64,000 bases of DNA from Chaetorhynchus papuensis (lineage: Eukaryota; Chordata; Aves; Passeriformes; Rhipiduridae), in the NCBI GenBank assembly GCA_013396525.1, contig VWYX01001249.1:149770-213769 (forward strand), in the 5' to 3' direction. Position 1 is the stretch's first letter; every line of letters starts with the position of its first letter. Shown piece after piece: positions 24,801-39,800 of the stretch. Below the pieces are notes generated by a model. The model searched no databases, had not been told where the DNA came from, and saw only the letters and a program-made list of their open reading frames with translations. Made by a program: the position numbers and the translations under genes.

Positions 24801-27800
24801 AAGAACTCTCTGTAGGACTGTCTGAAAATTTTGGCTTGGATTTGGAGAGGGCACGGAAGACAGGAGCACATGATTATTTCTGTGATGCTTCTCACAGAAG
24901 TGAGAAGATTCTCAACATAGATTAACTTTGTTTCACTGTTGCAGAGTCTCTGTTCATAAAATGTTTATCCTGTGTTGCTCTTGATGTTCTGGGCTTTCAG
25001 AGCTGATATCATTCAAAGCCATCCTGAGTAGAAGAGTCACTCTGCTCCCCGACCATAGTACCCCAATGATTCAGTGGGATATTCATTATTTTCCTGATGC
25101 TATTCACTCATGCTTTTTTTTTAGCAAGACAGTTAGAAATTTTATACTCATACAAAAACACACTATAGACCTGTCTCAGAAGGAAGTAGTGACTTAAAGA
25201 ATTAAGTATGACTTAAAGAATTAAGAATTAATTATGCCCTTTTTATCCAGGTGGTCAGAAATGTCCTCAGGGTTCCTATGAAACCATACTGAAACCTTGG
25301 TATCTTAAAGATGACTTTTGAAAAGGAGTGTTTTCCCCCAATACATATGTATTTACTGTCTATGTCTTCTACTAACTATATGCTGACATGTTTTGGTCAG
25401 TTTCTTACTCAGAAAATACTATTTTTATCGTGCTGTCCTAATTCCTCTTATTACAGAAGAAAGCTGGAGATTTCCCAGAAGGCTGCAGAGGAAGAAGAGA
25501 GATACCGCAGAGAAATAGAGCAGTAAGTAAAAACCTTACCCAGGCAGTGTGCCACCTGGAAAAGGGTGCTTGTGTGTTAGCTCTGGCTGAAAACCCTCTG
25601 CATGTTCCTTTCAAACGAAATTGTGTAGTATTTCCATTTAGCTACATGCAGGATCCAAAACGTATCAGTAAGCACCTGACTGTTGGAGAATAGGAAACTG
25701 ATCTGAAAATCAGCACCTTGAAAACGTGAGGCTTATGGTAATAATAAATTCAGTGTATAGTTGAAGTTGAGCACGTGTTTTGAAAATGTCATTGATATAT
25801 AGAGAAACTTAAGATTAAGGAAATTCTGTGTCTCAGAACTTGTTTACTCTGTTGTCACCGAAACACTGCATTTAATTCTAACAAAAAAATTAGTACTTCT
25901 AAGAAACAGATCGGTACTATATTTGTGACTTAAGCATTCTTTTACATTTGGAAGTTTGAAATTAACCAGTTGTAATCACAGTAATTAACTTCTCTTCTAA
26001 ATGATGCTCGGAAATTGCATGAAAATGCAAGCAGCACAATAATATCTGTTTTGATTCAGGCCTTTAGGGCTAAGATTGACCCTCAAGTCTTCAGCTTTGC
26101 CCCTTTGACATATTAAAGGGGTTTTAATTCTTTTAATTCACTTAAATTCCTTCTCATGTACCTGTATTAGCTAAAATTTTCTGATAGAAAAAGTGCAGGG
26201 ATTTCTGAATTTCTAAGGTGCAAAAAGAATTATATTCCCCAGCTTTCACAAGAGAAGGATCTTCTGATAGTCCTGCTGTGGGCTCTGCTGCAGCACGTGG
26301 ATGAATTCTTCTGCATTTCCCTTTCCTGATACCAGGGAATTGATAACATCCTGTTCTTTATTGTGGCCTTCTACAGAAATTCCTGCAATAGCCAAAAGCT
26401 GCTATAAAAGCAGGCCATCACATGTGAAGGATGATTCTGTTCTCCAAATCTAGCTTGCCTGTCTGTTATAATGGATGTTGGATGTCTGCCATGTTCTTCT
26501 GCACTAAGAGCATCTTTACTCACTCAGGGAGGGCGTTCATGCCTTGAGGGCTGCCCAGTGTATGGTCTAGCACAGCTTTATGCCTCTTCCTTGTTTAATT
26601 TTCAAGTGTTGCTTGGGCACTTTAAGCTTTCCCATATCACAATCCAAACTGTTAAGTCAGTGTCAATCTCCAGGGTGAGGAGGAGGGAGAATGGTAGTAT
26701 GGGAAACAAGATGAAATCAAAAGCTGAGATTTCATGAGCAATTGGGACAGGGTGAAATACACTGTTTGTCTGTATTAATGGTTTGTGAGGATCATGCCTT
26801 CTTTTGAAAACCCTTTTTGCAGAAATGCCTTGTATAAGGTCATTGTGCCCTATTTTAGGATCTTGCATTTGAAAAAATTTCAAATGTGCCTGAATGGCAG
26901 AGGTCCCTAACTCTGTGTACTGCAAGTTACATTGTAACACCAACTTTTTAATTAACATGAAATGAAACAACATTCTGTCCATTGTTCCCTGACAATGCCT
27001 CTAAATTTAAATAGTGAGCTCAGCTGCAGATTTAAGTGTTTTTACTCCATGTGAATATTTTTTCAATTTGCTTTAGCTAATTTAGAGATGCAAAAGACAA
27101 TCCAAGTATAAATATTATCATATATATTTAAGACCTGGTAAATTTTGGCACCACATTATCATTTCAAGGCCAGCTACATTCAAGAATAGATCTTGCATCA
27201 CTTCAGGCTACATGTATGAAGCTACATGTTATTAGGTTATTCAGCACATCTGCTGTGACCTACTTGGTGTTTGCTGGTTTTTGGTTTGAAATGTCCTTTT
27301 TTCTGATTATGGTGCCATTCTAGGTAATTTACTTGTTTTGCATGCACTTTTCCTGAAGTGTGACACTCTCTGCACCACCCACACCCTCTATCTCTACTTA
27401 TCTATTCCCCTCTCGACTCTTCCATTATTTTTTTCCCTTTTTTCCCTGGAATAAGGAATTTAATGTGGTTCATGTTTCAGCAGTATTTAATTCTTTTTGG
27501 GAAGAGTCACTTTTTATGGCAACCTAGAACTCTGTGTTTAAGAGGCAATCATCAAAATAGATTTAAGATACAGAAAGAAGACGCACACTTTTTAGGTATA
27601 ATTTACCATTGTGACACCTGATTTAGGTGTATGGCAGATGTTCTGTCACTCAGTGTTTCAGTTAAAACTGACAGTTTTTGTAATAAATAGTTCCAGTTCT
27701 AAAAATTAAAAATTACTAGGTGAGAGATGTTTTTTTACTTCAGTTAAGGTCACAGTCAGTACTGCAGTGTATCACTCTTGGCTTAGTATCTGTGGAGCTG

Positions 27801-30800
27801 TTTATATAACTGGCCTTATAAGCCTCAGTATTAAATAAGAATATCTTAGTTACACTATATTTTTCAAATTATCTTACTAGCTTAGTAAATGAAACAGACT
27901 GATGAAAGGAATTTGGTTATGAGGTAGGAGCAGTTTATTATGCCTTATACTAAAGAGAAAAACCAAATATGCTGAAAATTTATAATGGTAATGAATATAT
28001 ACTGATGCTGCTGTTTTTGTACTCTGAATGTCTAACTGCATTTGTTTCCTCTAGGATAACAGCAGAGGAAGAGAAATTTAAAAAGGAGTGGGAAGAAGAC
28101 TGGGGTCCTAAAGAACCACCCAAGTCTCTAAAAACTGTGACTGCAGAAGTGCACTCTGCCCCTCGTTCCAAACACAAAAGTAAGTAATTTTTTTCAGCCT
28201 CCTTGTATTTGTGTCAGACACATCACTGAGCTGTATGCTATTTATCACCAGTTTGTCTCCAGGCCAAGCTGGCTATGAATTGGTTATTTTCAGAAGGCTG
28301 GAAGCAGATCATTAATTTAATAACTCTTATTTAACAGGTACCTATCTTGCAAAATCTACATCCGCTCAAATACTCATGGTTTTTAACAATCAGCAGCAGC
28401 AGAAAAAACAAAAATAATGAAGCTTGCTAAGAAATTGTCTGAAGCATCAACCTCTTTAGCTTGGGGGTTTGGTGCATTGTTTTCCATGTTGTTTCTGTTC
28501 AGTGTTTGCCTGTCAATCCTTTCACAGTTTGTGTTGGAAGGGATCTTAAAAATCACCTCGTTCCAATTCCCTGCCATGGGTGGGGACACCTTCCACTAAA
28601 CCAGGTTGGTCAGAGCCCCATCCAAAACTGGCCTTGAATACTTCCAGGGATGGGACATCCACCACCTACCCTGGGCAACACATGCCAGTGCCTCACAGTA
28701 AAGAATTTCTTCCTAGTATCTAATCTAAATCTATCCTCTTTTAGTTTAAAGACATTCCCCCTTGTCCCGTCACTACATGCCCTTTTCAAAAGTTCCTTTT
28801 CAGTTTTCTGGTAGCCCCTTTTAGGTACTGGAAGGCTGCTCTAAGGTCTCCCCACAGCCTTCTCTTCTCCAGGCTGAACAGCCCCAGCTCCCTCAGCCTT
28901 TCCTCACAGGAGAAGTGCTCCAGCCCTCTGATCATCTTCATGGCCCTCTGCTGGACCCATTCCAACAGGTCCACATCCTTCTTATTTTGGGAACCCCAGA
29001 GCTGGATGCAGCACTCCAGGTGGGGTCTCATGGAAGCGGAGTAGAGGGGCAGAATTCCCTGCTCTGCTGCCCACGCTGCTCTGGATGCAGCCCAGGATGC
29101 TGCTGGCTTTCTGACTTACTTGTCTGAAGGGAATCAACACAGCTGGAGCTTAGTTGGCAGTTAAGAAGCTAAATTGGAAGCCACAAATTGTACATGGAGA
29201 ATGTACTATAATTGTATTGTACAAAAGAAAAACGTGAAAAGTGCTTTTTGCATAATTTATAGGAGACCCAGGACGATTCCTAACCTGATGTTATTTTATT
29301 ATATTTTTTTTTGTGTGATTTTGGGAAAGTCTGCTGATGGTTCCATTACAGGAAAAGCCACCAAACTCTGCAGGCTTTCCTTCATCACAGAGCAGACTAA
29401 TTGTCTGCATGCAAGTTCTAACTGCTCTTCAGGGCTGGAGGAGGTTGGAGATTGATTTAAGTAGGGTCATTTTTTCTTTTTAACAATTTTGTAGAAAAAC
29501 GTCCCATCACTAACTACGTTTTTTTTATTTCACGGAGACTTCTAGTCACACACTGCTGGTCTCTTTCTCATTTCATGGGAACCTCCATTTAGACTATCAC
29601 TTCTATCTCCTCACTCCTTTCCTCCTTTGTTTCTCTAGAAGACTTAAAGGGAGTTGCACATGACCAACTTGAAACAGATGACGTGGATGAAGTGAACATG
29701 AAGCAGGACAAACAGGTTTGCCACTCAGAGCTAACTTCCTATCCTGATTCAGATTCTTCCTGTATCTCACCTCCTCCTGACAGTCAGTCTTGACACTGAA
29801 CTGACCATTTGGTTTTCCTAGGGCAATATGTGTGGTCCTTTGGTCAATGATGAAAGGTTTTGACACTGCTGCTGTCATTGCATTCTAAAGATGCCTTGGT
29901 ATGAAATCTGGCAATCCTGCAGAAATGTGGACTATATTGAGTGCTCTGTGTTTCTTATATAAAGTTATGGTAGTACATTCTTCTGTATGTTTTTACTTAG
30001 CAATAGATTTTGTAACGTTTATGCACTTGGCTTGAAATATTTTGTCCTGGGAAATGGAGCTTTTCATGTCTCCTCAAAAGCCAGTGTTCTGCCACAAGCT
30101 TGAATGAGTTTGCATACCTGCTTAATTTTCATAAGGCTTGCTAAAACTGCTGTAAAGTAGGAGTGTGACCATAAAAATCTTAGCAATGCACATGCCTGTG
30201 TGGTTCTGTATGAAGATTACTTGTTGCATTTGCTTTGTTTGACATAAAATGTATATCATTAAAATTCGGGAAACTTACAACTAAATGTACTGGAACCATT
30301 TATCAAGAATTTGACTAAGAGCTTGTCATGTAATATCAAACCTCTGGTGCTGCGCCTTCAAATAAATTTCAATCAGTTACACATATCAGCATGGGTTGAT
30401 CTGAGTAAGAACCAGTCCTTGGCTTTTCTTCAAAAAACACCTTTTCCTTTACCTTTTGTAGCTTTTGGATGGTTTTATCGGTACGAAGGAAAATTTCCCA
30501 CAATCCGTAAGGTACCAAGTTTGAAATGTAAATTTGCTTGCTGTGAGTCTGGATTGGAATTCCTCATTATTCTTTTTCTCTCTTATTAGTAAACGTTCTT
30601 TATAGTCAAATGCTCCTTCTTTTAATGTGTGCACAAATTAAGATGCCTTTGGGATGCATGTTTCTAGGAGTTTGTCCTTTTCAGTCCTTTGGGCTATTGA
30701 GTTCTGCCAGCTGCAGAGGGAGTTGTATAGCAATACTTTGCAGCAGGTGTTCATTACAGGTGAGCAGTGCACGTCTTCATGTTCTCCAGAAGTGTTCAGA

Positions 30801-33800
30801 ATCATATATATATATTTTTTAATATATTTATATTTATATTTAAACAGTACAGAGACCAAAATGATATAGTCATACCTTTGCAAACCTCCCTGTAGGAGGA
30901 GTGCTGAAGGCAGAAGGCTTTTAGGCATGTATATATGAGAAAAAAAAATTGACAATCTTTAAGATGATAGAATACTTCTATGTCTGCAGAGATGCTGCTG
31001 AAGTATTGCAATTTCAATTTATGAGAGTTTCAAATAATATTTTATACTTGCTGTTGCTTCCTTCTCTTTATTTCTTGTAATGTATGTTAGCCGCATTATA
31101 GGGGGATTGCTATTGCATTTTGTGCTTTGGTGGTGGGTTTTTTTGTAACTAACTGTGGTAAAAGTGCCATGAAGATTTTTTTGTGGGTATCTGGCAATAA
31201 CTCAAGGTTTCAGAGGAGGTCAGGATTGTTTCTGACAGATGAAGTGTTCGTGTCACTCTTTAGGACTATTACTTTAACCTCCTGTGTGCCCAGGACATGC
31301 CTGTTCTCCTTAAAAGAGATTAGGAGAAAATGGTGCATTCCAATACCTTTTTGTACTGCTAGTGACTGTAAATCACCATGGGTCTCTAACCTGTGTGAAA
31401 GCCAGGACCATTAGGATTTTTATAATGAAAATTACAAGTCCATGTTATGGAAACTCTTCACACAAAGAGGTAATCTTTTGTACTGCTGCTTACAATTATA
31501 GTTTAAAGAATGTCCAAATACCTCTCCATATATTAATGAAGATCTTGCACAATTCCAGTTGAACTTTACCACACAGTGTGCAGTAGAAGCTTGAAAATAT
31601 GTATTTTTAATCATTTGCTTTTAGAAATATTTTTAAATCTGGCAGTGATGAATTTTCATCCTGCTCCCTATTGCTAATGAATTTTTTGTTTGTTTTAAAA
31701 ACAAAATTTCACTCTGTACTAAAAATGTCTATAATAGGAAGTGAACTGAATCCATGGGGAAAATTGTAGGAAAGGATGAATCATCCTGTTGTATCTGAAT
31801 GCAGTGAATGCAGCTAAGATTGTCAGATACATCTTCTTGTTCTGGAACACTTTGGCTTGCGTACTGCTTAGTGTGCCTTTGAATTCAGTAATCCTTCAAA
31901 TGTTGGTACCTAGCAAGTTGACCTGCCTGATGTGGCATTTAGTAGACAGTAATAAAAGTATCTTCTCATTTTTAGAGGATAATATTGGAGGATATTTAGA
32001 GGATAATTGTTAAGGTAAAAACTAATTATCCCTGAATAAAATATGCCACAGAATTAAGTTGATGTTAAAATGTTAGTGTGAAAAGCTAGATTTTTTTTTT
32101 TAGTTAAGCTTTATCTCCAGTGTTTTGGGGGTTCCTTTTCCCCCTGCTCCCGTCCCTGCAACACCACTACCACGGAACCATGAAGCAATAGACCAGATCC
32201 CACTGAATTCAGCAGTACAAAGTTCCAGTTTACTGCTTGACTGGGAGAACTGGCTTTTGTAACTGCCAGGGAAAATGTCTGTTTTCCAAGGCTTTGTTAT
32301 CAATATTAACATGCAAAATGTGAAAGGAAGACAAATAATGCTATTTAATGTGAAGCAGTTTTGGGATTTCAAAGCATGAAAAGTCAATAGCTGATGGTGA
32401 TGAGAATAAAATCAAACCTGCAGCACAGCCTTTCTGGCAGTGGCAGTAATTGACAGTAAGTGGCCACCTGCTTCCCTGCTTTACTTTTTCATAAATAAAC
32501 AGAGAACATGGCATTTCCAATATGAACTAAGTCCTACCTGTACAAATGTGAAAGGGTAGCAGAAATGTGAGATCCTTAAAGTAGAAATAAGGAACAGCGT
32601 GTGTTTTGAAGACAACAGGAACAGAGGCTTCCAAAAGACTGTGTAGCTTTTCCCTTTGTTTGTATCCTACATCTAAAATTTAGAGCCACTTTGTGCTGTA
32701 TTAGTTAACTCATCTGAGCAGATTTTATCCAGTGCTTGTAGAAGCTACATGGCCTTTGTCTTGCAATGTTCCTTCTTGGAAGCAACTCAGTTTCTGCACT
32801 GATCTAAACCTTTCTTTTATAATTCCTTTTTTCAGTTTCATTAGGGGATGCAATGCTGATTTTAGGGCATTTGCATGAAGCTGTTGTATGCACGGACTGT
32901 TCACATCTACTTTACATGAGCATCTGTCACCTCAAAGCAATCAGTCTTACCTACATATAAATGCCAAAACAGAGAGATGGCAAATCAAGACCCAACCAAA
33001 AGTGAATATTCCAAGTTTTGTAGTGGGCCTGTGTGCCCTAAGGTTGTAACTTTGCAGAGGAACAAAAGAGTTGAATTCTCTGACCTCATCCAACTTATCT
33101 TAGTGGGCACAAGCCCTCCAAAAAGTTTGAATTTCCTGCACATTGCTGGGAAAGTGGACTTTGGATTTTCTTTTAAAAGACTATCCCCATACTTGTATTG
33201 ACTGTAATTAAATTTTCAAGGCAGACACTCATGTAACAAAATTGAAGTTTGTGGTGGTTTTAGCTGATGTAAAAATTTTTGTTAAAAAACCTTCCCAGAA
33301 AGGGAAAGAAAGAAAGAAGTCAAAAAGTGATAGTTTTTGTGAACAGAAGAAGAATAAAAAGGAAATGGAGTTTGAGCAAAAACTTGCCAAAGAGAAAGAA
33401 GGAATGCTGGAGAAAGAAAAACAGCTGAAAATAAACCGTCTTGTGCAAGAGGTATGTTGTGATCTATCAGGTGCAAAACTGTATTGAAAGAAAATTAGGT
33501 GGAATTTTAGTGGAATTATTTTAGTAGGACACTTGTTTAATTATATCAAAGATAATGAAATTTAAAAAGCTGTTTCATTGCAAAACTCTGTTGCCATGTT
33601 TGCTTGCTTCTAGTCAGCTTTTGCCCAAATGAGGACAGCTCTGTAGTTAATGAGTGTCTGTGTGTAGTGATGAATTTAATAAAAGACAGCAAAATAGGAA
33701 AACCTTCTTAAAAGCATTATTACTTTTAAAACTATTTTAAGTGGCATTTCATACTTTTGAAACGTATTTGTATTGTGACTGTACCTATAACCTTTTCTCA

Positions 33801-36800
33801 TGCCCCAATGTTATGGTCAAGGTATCTGAGACAGAACGAGAAGACCTGGAAGAATCAGAAAAGGTGCAGCACTGGGTGGAAAGACTTTGTCAAACACGGT
33901 TAGAACAGATTTCCTCTGTGGAGAATGAGTCTCCTGAGGTAAAATTCTGGCTTTTCCATATATTGCATGATCCCTAAATAACAGGAAGTTGTTTTCTAAA
34001 AGCAACAGGTTTTACTAGTGAAAAAATCTGTTCCCCCTCAGTCTTCTTTCTGAGTGGGGAGGAAAAGTCAGTAATTGATGACTTATAATCTATAGAATTT
34101 GCTGTTTCTATATTTTATGAAGATTTAAACACTGTTTTAATGAACTGTTTGTATTTTAACCTTTTAAAGTATGTTATTACCACAAAGTTAAGAGTTTTAT
34201 TGTTCCATGAGCTGTTTGGGCTAAGTGGGACATGCTACCAATGAAAAACCTGGACCCAGCTATATTTATTAGTATCCTATGAAAGTAAGACCATCATTGA
34301 TGATGAGCTCTTGGAAGCTTCCTTGTATTGCATGAAATAAAGGAACAGGTTAAGAAAATCACAAAAAGATATGAAACTCACAAGGAATAGGATTTGGGCT
34401 TGTGCTTTAAGTAGTCCCCTTTAATTAGGGGAGCCTGATGGTTCTAGATGTGGAGTGAGGCTTTCCCACCATCCTGCTGCTCTGGCTGTCTTCCAAGGAA
34501 AGCCACTTTCAAGAGGAACACTTCAATCTGCTGAGCTCCCGTGGGATCCCCGAGAAACTGCAACCACAAAAGGGACCTTGGGGAACACTCTCACATGATT
34601 TTCCTTCAGGTCAACACGGAGCAGCTCTGGAAAAAGCAGTTGATCTTTTGTTCTTCGTGGCCCTAGGCTCAGATCCATGTGTTTTTTCAATACAGGTCTT
34701 TAGTGGAATGATTATGCAGAGTTTTTCTCTCACTGTCTAAACTTGGCAGATCGTGTTCTGCTAGAACTTTGTCCCCCTTACTTTGTAAAGTAAAAAGGAA
34801 CATTACAGATTACAAACACTTGTATTTTCAGAGCTCTACCTGGATCTAAGACAAGCACTCTGTGTTGTATTTGCTCCATCAATTCTTCCATTACATTATT
34901 TATAAGTGCTCTATTACGATTTTTCAACAAACCTGCCCAAGCAGCTAAAACATGTAAAACACAAAACCTGAGGCCTTCTTAGGGGTAAATGCAGCTTAGC
35001 AATTTTCGGGTGCTACAGGCTTGAACTGTTTCTTGGGAACAAGAGCAGTCAAGATCTCTCAACCTCTGCCAAAGAAATAGCTATTTTTCAGTACAAAGGG
35101 GCGAGCGTGTTAGAAAAGAAGAATGTGAGAACTGTCACCCACTTGAGGGAAGTGTTGCCATATTAGAGTAAGATGAATGTGCCTGTCAGACAGCTTACCC
35201 GTGTAGAGTTTCCTCAGCTGAGTCTACAAAATAGCAAAATGACTGAATTTTCTCAAATATTCCAGTTTGATCAGTGGTAAAAGAAATGTTAGCAACTCTA
35301 ACAGCATATGTAGACTCCTTCACACACTTCTCATTTTTGGATGAGCTGCTCATTATGTTCAAACTCTGGAGTTGTTTAGCCCCCCAATAGATCTGGTGTG
35401 GGTTAACATAAATTATAAACTCTCAAACCCCTTGAGGATCTGAATTTCATAGCACACTAAATTTTTGTTTTGATAGCTGCTAAGCTTAGTTTCCTTCCTT
35501 GTACTAATGTGTGGTTATGTTTACACAACTTCAACCCCTTTCCCTTTTTTAATGACATAGAACCTCAGGGCCTGTCTGATTATTTTTCTTAAAATAATCA
35601 CCTTTCCAAGGAGTAATTCTTGCATTCTCTTCATAAGGGCCAGAGAGGCAAGAGTTGTGTTATCTTGATTTGCCCTGTGACTTTGCCTTCTGAAGGCTTC
35701 ATGCTGTTGGGGTTTTGTGGGGTTTCTTTTGTCGACCTCCTCACCCCAACAGCTACTGTCACACCACTCCAATTTTTCTTCTTTCTAAACTAGAATCCCA
35801 AGGAGTGCTTTTAGGAAGGATTTCAGAGAAAATGTTTGTGTGTATTCTGTGTGGGAGAAGCCAAGAGCTTTCTGTGCAGGAGCAGTTAGGCTGAGCAGTG
35901 TTCTAGGGCTGGCCATCAATCTCTTCAGGGCAGTTTGGGCCAGTTTGAGGCAGATTTCTGTTCTGTCACACACAGCTGGCGGGTGGACGTCCTTCTGCCT
36001 CCCCCTCAGCCTCCTCCATGCGGTGCTTTGCCGGGGGCCTGCAGCTGCACACCACAGATCTCGATGATATAAACTTAGATGAAGTTGACAAACCCAAACA
36101 GCGCGCGCCACCACCGCCTCCGCCACCGCCGCCCACCGTCACCCCAGCACCACCAGCTCACCCTCTTCCTGCCTCAAATGCTCCACGAGGTCCAGCCCTG
36201 TCGGTAACACCAACTGCCCAGGTGACCTCGGGATCTGCTTGGATGCATGCACCTTTACCATTCCCCTGCGTGCCTCCCTGCCCTGATCCATCACCTCCTG
36301 TCCACTGGATCCACCCTTCTGCCCCTTGCCATGTTAAAAGAGGGAATGAGGTCATTTCTTCATTTTTTCTGTAGTGATTGCAGTCCAGAGCTAATTTCAT
36401 TTTTAAAATTTTTAAAATGTAAGTCAGGAGGGGTTTGCTCTCCTGCCTATGTATGTTGTAACCCTACCACCTGCAGATACCTTCAGCAGAATGTATCAGT
36501 AAAAAAAAAAGATGAGTTGGACTTGATTAAAAAAAAAATAAATAACAGCAGGCAGCAGTTTAATTCATTGTTAAATTTAAGAAAATATCCCTGTAGTGAA
36601 AATGACTTGTAAAAGTGCTTTAAATGTGTTATCAAATGGCTTTGTTAGGTGAGAAGAGTGGGCAAAGAAAACTGGCCTGAAGTCAGAAGCTCAAACTTTT
36701 AAAAGGTCAAAACTGCGTAAAATAAAAAAGTGAGAGCTGGTAACCTGTTTTGACTTTTTGCACTTTCAGAAAACAGTGACTTTCTCCTCACTGCAATCTG

Positions 36801-39800
36801 AGTCCAAAAGAGTATCAAATAAAAGAAACCTTGTGCCAGACCTCACTTTAAGAAAGAAACAACAGCTGATTCATCATAATTCCCTTTGCTAAGCCCTGTA
36901 GTGAGAATCAGGTACTTGTTCTTTTGGCAAAAGATTCTTGTTTCAAGCAGCAGAAGAGGATCCCATATGGTCACTTGTTCCCTACACAGTTTTCTGCACG
37001 GGTTCACTGACTGCATCGTTGGGTTTTGGGGGTTTTGCATGTGTACTAAATAGTCTTTGTGTTAGCATGATTCTGGTTGGGGTGGGGAAGGATATGCACT
37101 TCTTTATCACTTTTTGGTGGAAACTGATAGATTCTCTGTGGATAATTGCTGTTTTGTGACCCATGAATCTCTTTTAAACTTATGTGGACCTCTGACAGTG
37201 CTTGATCTATGTGGTTTGTACATTGGAAATGCCAAGAATGTGCGACATCCACTGAAATGGAAGTATCATATATCCTTACAGACAGCAGGTTTCCCAAGTT
37301 ATTTGCAAAATAAAAATGATGTGAAATGACACAAAAGTGTACAAAATACCAGCGCTGAGAGGAGAAATACACTCTTCTAAATATAACAGAAAACATTCAG
37401 ATAGATGGAGTAATATAGGAGCTGCCATACTGATCTGACCCCAAATCAATATATTCCAATATGTGTTTCTGGCTGTCTGTCACTGCTGGGTATGTTAGAG
37501 AAAAGAAATTAATAATTGAGAAAAATATGTTAGGTAAGGACAAATAACCTGGCTTTTAAAATTAATGTCAGTTTCCACTGAATATAATTAGTATATATGA
37601 GGAAATAACTAGGCTCCTAGTAAAATTAATTCTGAGCCAAGGCTGCTTGGTTTATAAGTAGATAATTCAGTATTTCTGGTGTGGTTTCAGAAATGGAAGA
37701 AAAATCCAAAGCTTGAGAATTTATCCTTGCTACCTTTTACAAAGTGAGTTTTTAACCCCACAGATAAGCAAAAGCAGTGCATTTTTGTGACTATATGGAT
37801 TAAAGATCTTGTGTTTATGCCTGCCAAAGCCAAAAAGATAAGACAACTGTAGTTGTCCCATAAATTCATTTTTCTTATATTACTCAAGCTGCTAAATCTT
37901 CTCTACATTGCTCCACTTTTGGTTTTAACCCAGATCATTTAATTTCCGATTCAGTTTGAACAAAACCTGACCAAAGGAATAAAATCCTGTCGGAGACATT
38001 CTTGAGAGCTAGGTATTAAAATATCTGGTATAAATTGCTTGTTTCTGAAAAAAATTATTGTTGGCTTTACACTTTACATGAACCCAGTATTAAGTGTGTC
38101 GCTGTTTAGGTTGTAAGAAACACCTCCCACGTCGGCAAAGTGTCCCCTGTGTCGAGCAACCCGCTGGTACGTCACGCGCTGTGCGTCACGGCTGTCGTTT
38201 CATGAGCTCCCCATGTAGTGCTAATGGCAAGGAAGTGTCAAAATCTTCCCTCTGCATGGCTAATTTGTTTAAAATTCAGCGCATGGGATGATGTGTGGGG
38301 ATACGTTGCTGTGCTGAAGGCAGGAGTAGTGGGAGTGGCTCCTAATGGTCCAAGGATTTCGTGTTTCAGCAGTTGAGCAAAATACAGTCGGTATCTGCAT
38401 GCTGAGAATGTCTGTGTGCCATGGAGCACGTGCTTTGTTCTTCTGTCAAGGAAAAGTTGCTAGGTTCAATCTATCTTTTAAATATAATGGGTGCTAAGAA
38501 GCAAGTTTTGTCTCAGAACCACCAGCATTTGTTTGATATCTCCTTGAGTCAGAATGGTCAGATGTCAGATTTCTCCATTGTGCACTCCAGAAAAATCTGT
38601 CACTAAATTGTGCAACTCAAGGAGAAATTATCCAGTTCCTGTGCAGCTTTAACAAGTTGGTATCTGTGAATCTGTTGATTCTGAATCTTCTAAGTTTGGA
38701 AAGCTTAATGATACAATGTATTTTGCAGTGTGGAACAACATTAGCTGAGGGATATCCACAGGGACTTTCAAATATCTAATTCAAACTTTTAAAAAAATTA
38801 TTTAAGAAAAGAAAAGGGAAAAAAAACCCACAGGGGAAAAAACCACACACATATGCAACAAAAAAAACAAACCCAAAAAGTGGCTTAACCCATTTGCTGG
38901 AAGCAAATAAATAATTTCAGAGGATACAGTTTGTACCATAAGAACGATCCCTGGAATACATCACATTTCCTACGAGAAACATAGAGAAAAGTGTCCCAAG
39001 AGTTGCCGGGGTTAAGTCAGAAACTGAACCCACAGGACTCAATTTTGAACTCTCTTCTTGAAAAAACTGTGCTTCATGGCAGTGGGACTTTTGGCTGAAT
39101 GGGAGGTGTAGGGTTGGCCTAGGACGTGCTGAATGATTGGGTCTCAGATGCCTTTGTGTATCTGCACTTTGTGGAGTCAAGGGCAGGGAATTTACCTAAG
39201 AAACCCTTGCTGTTCAATCAAGATCATTTAACTTGAAATTCTTTATGGAAAGCTGTTTGCTGCAGCCCAGCTGAATTTCATCTTAGAAGATCTATTTAGC
39301 CATGGATTAGTTAAAATCTTATTTTGGGTTCACTCTGTTCTTACACTCAATTTTGGAAGGTTTTTTTTTCCTGTAGCTTCTCATTCAGTTTGTTGCCTTT
39401 ATGGGAAAAATGCCAAAAGCAGGGCGGAGATTCATCCATAGTCTTGCTGGTGAAGCCTGAATTTAGGGGGAAAGTGACTACTTGGATGCAAGAGAAATTG
39501 TGTTTTGGTTTGGAGTTTGTAAGCCTTAGTTAAAATAATTCTGCAAGCTTTATCTTGTATTCATGTTGTTAAATTTGTTATGATAAACCATTTGAATTGA
39601 GGAGTCTTGTTGAAATGATGGATTTGCACAAATTATGTTGTGAACTGTAATCTTCTTAAATTAACTCCATAGCAACTTGCTCCAAGTCCACCTACCCAAC
39701 GTCATCCAGGGGTACCAATAGTGTCTAAACCAGTTATGCTGCATCCTGACCCAAACTTCGTGGTCAGGCCAACAATCAAATCAGAGGCCCTGGTAAGCCT

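Noticed and set aside
36011..36013. AG after CCTCCCCCT as the acceptor of the proline-rich USH1C exon
   Set aside because: In the phase required by exon b2 it gives a frame that stops soon and misses the conserved AGGLQLHTTDLDDI motif; the AG at 35974-35975 keeps the frame.
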